Translations under genes and position numbers: made by a program | Notes under the pieces: generated by a model | Told to the model about the DNA's origin: nothing | The model's input: the letters and a program-made list of their open reading frames with translations, nothing else | The model's database searches: none | Shown here: positions 27,443 through 33,110 of the stretch, piece after piece | Layout: the number at the start of each line of letters is the position of its first letter | How positions within the stretch are numbered: position 1 is the first letter of the stretch | Assembly (NCBI GenBank): GCA_028823035.1 | Contig: JAPKCI010000050.1 | Location: forward strand, 1 to 33,110 | Direction of reading: 5' to 3' | DNA length: 33,110 nucleotides | DNA from: Rubripirellula sp. | GTDB lineage: Bacteria > Planctomycetota > Planctomycetia > Pirellulales > Pirellulaceae

Positions 27443-28654
27443 TCACTGAAGAACCTGAACATCCACGCACACCAAAGCCCCGCCGGCCCCGCGACAATAA
27501 ATTCGACCGTTACAAAGCACTGGCATTGTCCAACACTGCTCGTCGAAAACTCGAAACTCACTGCGGATCACGGGACCTGCGTTTTCCGGCTCAACCACCC
27601 GCAAGACACCGTCGTCAGACATGGTGATCAATCGTTCCCCTGCAGCAATCAAGCCACCTATCTTGAACTGCTCAGCATCCCATAACAATTCTCCATCGGG
27701 AAGACCGAGGCACGCCAAACTTGCCCCTTCGGCCACTGACCCGTTCGCTCCGTACAACCTGCCACTGCACAAAACGCTGCTCGATAATTGGCTTTGAAAC
27801 TCCTTGTGTTTCCAAACCACCTGCGGCTTCCCACTGGCCACATCCAAAAGCGCCGAACCGCGGTTGTAACCTGAGGACAGAAACACTTGACCATCAACGA
27901 TCACTGGATCAGCAGCGTTGCAACCAAAGGTCGTCAACCAACGCTGCCGCCATTGCTCTTTTCCTGTTCGCGAGTCGATGCAGACATACGATCGTGCAGA
28001 TCCAAACACCAACCGTTCTTCAGAGTCCTGGCCCAACGGTACAAACGATGAATACCCTGAGTCCTTATCGGCTGATGCCCAGAGAACAGAACCGTCATCG
28101 ATGGACAGGCCAACACCCGCGTCGCCCACGTTAACGATCACGGCGCTATCAGTCACCCACGGAGAACCAGAAAACCCCCAACCAGGAATACGAATCGAAG
28201 TCATCTCAGGAACATTAACTGTCCAATTCACCTCACCAGTCATCGCATCAAGCCGAAACAGATCGCCGGTCCGACTAAGTGTAAAAACGCTTCCGCCGCG
28301 AACCGTCGGCGTAGCGGTCGGCCCACCATCGAACTCATTTGGATCAACAGGACTTGCATACGAACGTTTCCAAAGCAGTTTTCCAGTCGCTGCATCAAGG
28401 CAAAAAACGTTGTCGACGTCCTCTGAATTTCCAACCGTATAAAGTTTGCCATCACTGACCACGACGGAAGCATAGCCAGTGCCAACGTTGAATCGCCAAG
28501 CAACAGGCGGACCCTCGGGCGGCCATATTGAATTCCAATTCGTTTCGTTGGACACACCGTTATTGTTCGGACCTCGATAACAAGGCCAGTCTTCCGCGAC
28601 ACAATCAGCCGCGAAAAAAAGAACGAACGTTCCAGCAACCCTCAAACAACCCAT
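27443..28654 (-). CDS. Exported PQQ-like beta-propeller repeat protein
   Basis: I take the ATG at 28652-28654, which has AGGA 5 bases upstream and opens a good signal peptide (MGCLRVAGTFVLFFAADCVA); a GTG five codons upstream is less likely. The 403-residue protein starts its mature part with EDWPCYRGPNNNGVS, the WPxxRGPxxxG motif of planctomycete secreted propeller proteins. It then shows repeated blades of the PQQ/BamB type ('.G.LY..D..TGK..W', for example CLDAATGKLLWKRSY, RLDAMTGEVNWTVNV and CIDSRTGKEQWRQRW). The fold is a seven- or eight-bladed propeller. Binding of PQQ is not shown by the sequence; many such proteins are scaffolds. It lies between an oxidoreductase and a metal permease on the same strand. 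Confidence 0.88.
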   Translation of the reverse strand: MGCLRVAGTFVLFFAADCVAEDWPCYRGPNNNGVSNETNWNSIWPPEGPPVAWRFNVGTGYASVVVSDGKLYTVGNSEDVDNVFCLDAATGKLLWKRSYASPVDPNEFDGGPTATPTVRGGSVFTLSRTGDLFRLDAMTGEVNWTVNVPEMTSIRIPGWGFSGSPWVTDSAVIVNVGDAGVGLSIDDGSVLWASADKDSGYSSFVPLGQDSEERLVFGSARSYVCIDSRTGKEQWRQRWLTTFGCNAADPVIVDGQVFLSSGYNRGSALLDVASGKPQVVWKHKEFQSQLSSSVLCSGRLYGANGSVAEGASLACLGLPDGELLWDAEQFKIGGLIAAGERLITMSDDGVLRVVEPENAGPVIRSEFRVFDEQCWTMPVLCNGRIYCRGAGGALVCVDVQVLQ

Positions 28655-28683
28655 ATCTATCCTGTCCACCTATACAATCAAGC

Positions 28684-29796
28684 TCACTGGGACCGGGCAT
28701 CAACAATTATCCTGCGACGCCGCAAACGGTCTACCACAACACCCCGTTCTATTCCAAACAAGACGGCCACCAACAACTGCCCCGCTGCCACTACCACAAT
28801 GGCACCTGACGTGCGCACACTCTCGGGCCCTGGCAAACCGAGCGCAGAAGTGATTGGACCGGGCAATGTATTGGCCGCAATGTGTCCCAACACTGATGCT
28901 GACATAGCCGACAGCACTGAGACAACAATCATAGGCTTGAGTCGTCGTGTCACAAAAAATGCGGTCGAAGGGGGAATTACCAACATCCCTATCACCAAAA
29001 TGCTGCCAACCACTTCGAAAGCCGTCACAACGGTTGCTGTCGTGAACGCCATCAATCCGTAGTGTATCAATCTGGGCCGAAACCCATGGGAACGCGCCAA
29101 TTCCGGATCAAAGGTCGTGATCATCAATTCCTTGAACAGAATAAAAACCAACAACAAGTTTCCGGTCAACATGCAACCGCTCGCAATCGCCTCACCGGGA
29201 AACCCTCCTCGCAGCCCAACCGTTTCCAATTGGCCATACAAAACGCAGTCCAGATCCAAGTCACTCTTGTCCGCAAACTGCCGCAGCATGATCAAACCAA
29301 CAGCAAACAAAGTCGTGAACACGACCCCGAGCGCTGCGTCGCCCCGGACCCAACCGCTGTGCGTCACCCATTCGGTTAGAAAAGCAGTCAACAGTCCTGC
29401 AAGCATTGCTCCCACGAACATCAACAACTGACGCACGCTCCAGCCACCTTCGGCATCAATCCAACCCAACCCTTCCAAGTAACCGGCAGCCACAAAGGCA
29501 GCGACAACGCCTGGTAACGCTGCATGTGTGAGCGCATCCGCCAACATGCTTTGTTTGCGCAAAAACAGATAGCACCCCGGAATGGCGCACGAACCCGCAG
29601 CCAGACACGCTGTGAGCGTGATCCAAGTATCAAGCGGTGCCCAAACGAAGGAAGCAAACAACGAAGCAAACAACGACTTTACCGGGAAAAGCGTCAGGAA
29701 AACAAGCGAAACACACTTCCACTCACCATAACTGCATTCAACAAGCACGCCAACGGCAGACGCACCTTCCAGCAATCTCAGTCTATCCCAAATCAC
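28684..29796 (-). CDS. ABC-3 type metal (Zn/Mn/Fe) transporter permease
   Basis: This membrane protein is the permease of a ZnuB/TroC/MntB-type metal importer (PF00950). From about residue 52 it shows the family's eight or so membrane segments. The signature FLRKQSMLADALTHAALPG is near residues 78-96, and the late motifs EVVGSILVIGMLVIPPSTAF and LGHIAANTLPGP are present. The first 50 residues are unlike the family and include a 12-bp tandem repeat (LFASLFAS), so the true start may be inside; the listed start is GTG. The expected ATPase and binding-protein genes are not adjacent: upstream lies a 250-bp gap and then cutC. It must either work with subunits encoded elsewhere or be an orphan. Confidence 0.87.
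   Translation of the reverse strand: MIWDRLRLLEGASAVGVLVECSYGEWKCVSLVFLTLFPVKSLFASLFASFVWAPLDTWITLTACLAAGSCAIPGCYLFLRKQSMLADALTHAALPGVVAAFVAAGYLEGLGWIDAEGGWSVRQLLMFVGAMLAGLLTAFLTEWVTHSGWVRGDAALGVVFTTLFAVGLIMLRQFADKSDLDLDCVLYGQLETVGLRGGFPGEAIASGCMLTGNLLLVFILFKELMITTFDPELARSHGFRPRLIHYGLMAFTTATVVTAFEVVGSILVIGMLVIPPSTAFFVTRRLKPMIVVSVLSAMSASVLGHIAANTLPGPITSALGLPGPESVRTSGAIVVVAAGQLLVAVLFGIERGVVVDRLRRRRIIVDARSQ
29651..29674. repeat. 12-bp tandem repeat in the metal permease gene
   Basis: Two perfect copies of gaagcaaacaac at 29651 and 29663. On the minus strand they encode part of SLFASLFAS near the N-terminus of the metal permease, keeping the frame. Confidence 0.85.
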
Positions 29797-30042
29797 GCGT
29801 GGCGACGTGAAAATCTACTGCTGACTCAACCCTGTGGATCACCAAATCCCGGTTCGTGAGTTTGCCCCATGACCAACCCATCAGCCAATCGCAACTGCCG
29901 ACAAAAACCAAGCATCCTTGCCCATACCGCTAGTAACCTCGGATCCTACGGGGAACCCATTTGCTGGCGATCAGCGATGGACATTCACACAAACCTCGCT
30001 ACGCCCAGCTCAATAGCATGAGTCTCTTCACACGCCGCACTC

Positions 30043-30780
30043 TTATTCCCCGTTCGCCGTCCGGTCTAGTTCACTCCGCACCGCTCTGATGTGGTCAACC
30101 TTCAAGGCGGGATATGTCGAACAGCATACCGGCCCCGCGGGATCATGTTTCAGCACCTTGAACGACCCGTGTACCTGGCGACATCCGGTCAGCTGAATCA
30201 GTGACCTGACATTTTCTGCTGTAACGCCACCGCCCGGCAAAATTTCGAGTCGGTCATTTGCAAGTGTTTGCAACTCCGAAATCGCAGCACTACCCTCCAC
30301 TGCTGTCTTACAGCCTCCCGCGGTTAGCACGCGACAGACACCACAACGAACCATATCTTCGATCGCTGCCTCGCGGTCAGGCAATGAATCAAAGGCCATA
30401 TGAAAAACCAAATCCCGTGCGCCGCAAGCCACTTTCAGGTTTTGCATGAACCGTACATCAACGGTCCCCAACTGTGTCATGGCACCCACGACAATCCCGT
30501 CAGCACCATTTTTCAGCAGTGCATGTGCATCACGACGCATCAGCCGCTGCTCACCCGTTGAATACCGGAATCCACCAGCTCGGGGCCGAACCATTGCCAG
30601 CACTGGAACATCCACCGCTTCCTTCACTTGCTGAAGTAAACCAACTGTAGGAGTTAATCCCCCCAGTTCGATTGCAACATTCAACTCCAAACGGTCCGCT
30701 CCGTGCTCGACCGCCGACACTGCATCTGACACTGAGCAAACGCATGCTTCAAGCAAAATGTGTCGTGATTTTTCAGACAT
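30043..30780 (-). CDS. cutC: CutC family protein
   Basis: CutC is a cytoplasmic TIM-barrel protein first linked to copper tolerance in E. coli; its biochemical activity is still debated. The 245-residue length is normal. Family segments are clear: LLEACVCSVSDAVSAVEHGA (9-28) with DRLELN following, GGLTPTVGLL, the VRPRAGGFRYS loop and VLTAGG. The conserved His-Arg-Ala-Phe-Asp motif appears here as FHMAFD, so the Arg is replaced by Met. The ATG at 30780 has no obvious ribosome site. The gene diverges from the metallopeptidase across about 260 bp. Its nearness to a metal permease on the same strand is suggestive, but the 250-bp gap argues against one tight operon. Confidence 0.93.
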   Translation of the reverse strand: MSEKSRHILLEACVCSVSDAVSAVEHGADRLELNVAIELGGLTPTVGLLQQVKEAVDVPVLAMVRPRAGGFRYSTGEQRLMRRDAHALLKNGADGIVVGAMTQLGTVDVRFMQNLKVACGARDLVFHMAFDSLPDREAAIEDMVRCGVCRVLTAGGCKTAVEGSAAISELQTLANDRLEILPGGGVTAENVRSLIQLTGCRQVHGSFKVLKHDPAGPVCCSTYPALKVDHIRAVRSELDRTANGE

Positions 30781-30850
30781 GTGTTAAAATTCAATGAGGC
30801 GTGCGTAAAAAACCAAGATGATACCGTGACTGAGCATTTCCTTTCGCCCT

Positions 30851-30890
30851 GTTCTCGATGCTCGCGAATTGTCTTCGATGCTCGGAATAC
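30851..30890. repeat. 20-bp imperfect tandem repeat between divergent genes
   Basis: The copies gttctcgatgctcgcgaatt (30851) and gtcttcgatgctcggaatac (30871) share the core tcgatgctcg at a spacing of 20 bp. They lie in the control region between cutC and the metallopeptidase gene, where they could be operator half-sites or simply a decayed duplication. Confidence 0.6.
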
Positions 30891-31043
30891 AGACACAGCC
30901 TCATTGAACGGACTCCCAGCAGCTCTGCCGGCAATCGATTCAGTTACACTGATATCCGAATTCAAGATTCAGGGTTATCCATTCACCCAGAGTCTAACTG
31001 TCACCCATCTTCCGCTCTGCCCGTCTATCGCTGAGGTTATTTC

Positions 31044-32039
31044 ATGTTCCGACATGCCGCAATTCAAGGGATCTTTTTCGCTCTTGTGCTTGGACCGGTG
31101 CACGCCGCTCCACCCGCTTCCAAACCCGCGAAAATTGAGTTCCAGTTCGCTGATGTGGAGACATCGCGAGCGTTACTGGCAACGGAAGATATCTACACGA
31201 ACGCCATGAGCCCGTTCGATCGTAAAGTGCGGATGAGTGTGCAACAGGACCCCGGAACCAAGAACTACATGAAATTTGTCGCCAACCAGGCGCAAACATG
31301 GTCTCCCGAAGCCATCGAGGCTGTCAACCAAGCCATCGACGCCCTGAAGGAACCACTGGCATCACTCGGCATCAAATTGAACGCACCCGTCAGTCTGATC
31401 CATACGACCGGCCGGGAAGAAGCTGGAGCAGCCTACACACGAGGAAACGAAATCATACTGCCTCCGCAAGAAACAGGCACCAAGAGCAATCCGCCAACAC
31501 GATTACTCGCCCATGAACTCTTTCATGTCATCTCCAGACAACATCCTGAATTGCGAGATCAACTCTATGAGATGATCGGATTCAAAAAAACGAATCCAAT
31601 CCAGTTGCCCGCTAACATCACTCACCTTCGCATCACCAATCCCGATGCGCCCATCATCGAACACGTCATGCGACTGAAGCTGTCACCAGAAACAAGCGTA
31701 ACCGTAGCACCGATACTGATCGCAAAGACCGACTATCAAGCTGACCGAAAACAAGGACTGTTTGGTTACCTTTCCTTTAAATTGATGCAGGTAAAAGAAA
31801 CACCCGACGGCTGGATTGCTGAGTTTTCAGACCAAAGCCCCATCTACCACTCACCTCAAACACCAGATTTCAAACGTCAAATCGGCAGAAACACAGGTTA
31901 CATCATTCACCCGGAAGAGATTCTGGCGGACAATTTCACACTGCTTGTCACGAATGGCAAGATCACCGATCAATGGGTAACCGATCAAATGCGTGCCGAG
32001 ATAAAAACCTATTTTGACGACAGTACCAAGTCAAACTGA
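31044..32039 (+). CDS. Secreted HExxH zinc metallopeptidase of unknown specificity
   Basis: A 331-residue exported protein: the first 22 residues (MFRHAAIQGIFFALVLGPVHA) are a signal peptide, cut near Ala-Ala. The catalytic zinc motif is H157-E158-L-F-H161, in the segment LLAHELFHVISRQHPEL. A conserved-looking HPEEILADNF (289-298) lies near the C-terminus; Glu291 or Glu292 is the likely third zinc ligand, as in gluzincins. The segment NPDAPIIEH lies between them. I cannot assign a numbered peptidase family. The ATG has a good ribosome site (GAGG 8 bases upstream). The membrane-protein gene follows on the same strand after about 80 bp, so the pair may be an operon. Confidence 0.8.
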   Translation: MFRHAAIQGIFFALVLGPVHAAPPASKPAKIEFQFADVETSRALLATEDIYTNAMSPFDRKVRMSVQQDPGTKNYMKFVANQAQTWSPEAIEAVNQAIDALKEPLASLGIKLNAPVSLIHTTGREEAGAAYTRGNEIILPPQETGTKSNPPTRLLAHELFHVISRQHPELRDQLYEMIGFKKTNPIQLPANITHLRITNPDAPIIEHVMRLKLSPETSVTVAPILIAKTDYQADRKQGLFGYLSFKLMQVKETPDGWIAEFSDQSPIYHSPQTPDFKRQIGRNTGYIIHPEEILADNFTLLVTNGKITDQWVTDQMRAEIKTYFDDSTKSN

Positions 32040-32121
32040 GGGAAGTACCCCAGGTTTGCTACGGCGCATAAACACAGTTAATGAAACGCCAATCTCATAT
32101 TTCCCAACAAATAGTCAGGCC

Positions 32122-32895
32122 ATGAAAGAAAACCCTTACCAAACAACGCACAACACCGAGCAGGGCCATTTCAACACGGGTAGCATCAGCGCTACCCCTA
32201 TCGTCTACATGAAGCGGGGGTACAGCCTGATCGAAGAACAATATGCACTGGTTTGGGCGATTACTTTCGTTGGCTTAATAATCGGATCAGTTGCCCCTTT
32301 AAATCTTCTGTTGGGGCCTATGTTGGTCGGCATCATTATTTGTTTCATTGAGCGTGAAGAAGGTCAAACAGTACAATTCGCGACATTATTCAAAGGGATG
32401 AATCAATTCGTGGACTGCCTACTGGTCACCCTCGCAATGTTACTGCTCAATCTGGTTCTGACCGTGTGCGTCATAGTCCTTGCCATGCTCGCCATGGTCC
32501 TGATGTTATCGCTATCCAGCATGCAAAATCAGCAGCCCGAATTTTCCCCCGCTTGGATGGGCGTTGGCTTTGCCGTGTTCTTCCTATTCATTCTAGCCAG
32601 CATGTGTTTGTTTCTGCCGTTCCTGTTTAGTTTTCACCTAATCGCAGATCGCAAATTTCCAGCCAAACTTGCGGTCACGACAAGTGCGAGTGCCGTACTT
32701 AGAAATTTCTGGCCGCTGTTGGCAATTCTCATTTCATTTTACTTTTTTAGTATTCTGGCTGCGATGCTTTGCTTCATCCCATGGATCCTGCTGGTCCCGA
32801 TCCAGTTCGCAGCCTTGTTTACGATTTACAGGGATCTTTTTCCGAAGTTAGACGCCCCCCATATCCCCTCGGCACCAGCGCAAACCGGAACGTAA
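32122..32895 (+). CDS. Multi-pass membrane protein of unknown function
   Basis: I choose the ATG at 32122, which has AGG just upstream; the longer frame overlaps the metallopeptidase stop. The resulting 257-residue protein has a soluble N-terminus (about 30 residues), then five or six strongly hydrophobic segments. After the first two comes LLGPMLVGIIICFIEREEGQ followed by FATLFKGMNQFVDCLLVTL. The 'GP...G......+...G......LFKGF..F' pattern is common in small bacterial membrane proteins of the DUF975/DUF2189 type, but I am not sure of the family. No enzyme motif is visible. It follows the secreted metallopeptidase on the same strand and could anchor or regulate it. The end of the gene is followed by inverted repeats. 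Confidence 0.7.
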   Translation: MKENPYQTTHNTEQGHFNTGSISATPIVYMKRGYSLIEEQYALVWAITFVGLIIGSVAPLNLLLGPMLVGIIICFIEREEGQTVQFATLFKGMNQFVDCLLVTLAMLLLNLVLTVCVIVLAMLAMVLMLSLSSMQNQQPEFSPAWMGVGFAVFFLFILASMCLFLPFLFSFHLIADRKFPAKLAVTTSASAVLRNFWPLLAILISFYFFSILAAMLCFIPWILLVPIQFAALFTIYRDLFPKLDAPHIPSAPAQTGT

Positions 32896-32980
32896 CGCCG
32901 TCGGACTCTACAATGAACTTGACTAGGGATCAGGTGATGGGCAGCCATTGCAATTCGTGCCACCATCAGTCCACCGAACA

Positions 32981-33013
32981 GGACACTCTCTTAATTAGAA
33001 ACAATGAGTGTCC
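32981..33013. other. 8-bp inverted repeat with 17-base loop
   Basis: GGACACTC (32981-32988) pairs perfectly with GAGTGTCC (33006-33013). It follows the membrane-protein gene by about 85 bp and could end its transcript, but no T-run follows on the plus strand. Confidence 0.45.
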
Positions 33014-33023
33014 CAAGAAGAAC

Positions 33024-33054
33024 AAAAAAAGGCACAGGAATCGCTTCCTGCACC
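33024..33054 (-). terminator. Likely intrinsic terminator for a minus-strand gene beyond the right edge
   Basis: On the minus strand, CAGGAA and TTCCTG form a 6-bp stem around a four-base loop, extended by two outer G-C pairs across a small internal loop (33031-33054). A run of seven T residues follows directly (33024-33030). This points to a gene entering from the right end of the window. Confidence 0.6.
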
Positions 33055-33055
33055 T

Positions 33056-33110
33056 CTTGTAGCTATCGACTTGTAGCTATCGACTTGTAGCTATCGACTT
33101 GTAGCTATCG
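33056..33110. repeat. 14-bp perfect tandem repeat, at least 3.9 copies, running off the window
   Basis: The unit cttgtagctatcga starts at 33056, 33070, 33084 and 33098; the last copy is cut by the window end. Copies are identical. It lies directly beside the minus-strand terminator, so probably between two converging genes. Confidence 0.96.

Noticed and set aside
32936-32968. Imperfect palindrome resembling an integron attC site
   Set aside because: It lacks the conserved core sites and there is no integrase or cassette structure nearby.

Overview
The window looks like chromosomal DNA of a planctomycete, most likely from the Pirellulaceae (Rhodopirellula-like). Several families are typical of that phylum: a 1007-residue secreted protein joining a TIGR02604-type propeller, a helical-repeat middle and a CxxCH cytochrome domain; a DUF1571 protein; a Tat-exported Gfo/Idh/MocA oxidoreductase; and a secreted PQQ-type beta-propeller protein opening with a WPxxRGP motif. 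Weak Shine-Dalgarno sites, frequent GTG/TTG starts and roughly even base composition also fit. This placement is inference from gene content; no marker gene was searched. I recognise no rRNA, tRNA, CRISPR array, insertion sequence or phage gene.

Layout. 1-1392: one small unknown gene, then about 1 kb without intact genes that holds a decayed OmpR-type response-regulator tail. 1393-5399: ileS and purN, overlapping by 4 bp. 5512-9064: a rhomboid-fold membrane protein with a zinc-ribbon tail and a UvrA lacking its insertion domain, both on the minus strand. 9201-11233: a serine hydrolase converging with a DUF1571 protein. 11234-12330: about 1.1 kb without a clear gene but with two short coding-like minus-strand ORFs. 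12331-15354: the large propeller-cytochrome protein. 15464-22587: a minus-strand cluster (large membrane-anchored protein with a GldG-like arrangement, ABC ATPase, double ABC-2 permease, HEAT-repeat protein); its last three genes are coupled end to end. 22924-25923: a flippase-like membrane protein diverging from an AI-2E-family permease. 26021-29796: oxidoreductase, propeller protein and an orphan ABC-3 metal permease. 30043-32895: CutC, diverging from a secreted HExxH metallopeptidase followed by a small membrane protein. The window ends in a minus-strand terminator and a tandem repeat that runs off the edge.

The genes mostly serve translation, purine synthesis, DNA repair and the cell envelope. 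The most interesting unit is the ABC cluster at 15464-22587, which resembles the GldA/GldF/GldG layout with an added exported HEAT protein. Also notable are the UvrA that keeps the UvrB-binding region but lacks the insertion domain, and the rhomboid pseudoprotease carrying a Cys/His tail. A theme across the window is short perfect tandem repeats (12-22 bp units) at gene ends and in gaps, one of which contains the stop codon of a gene.
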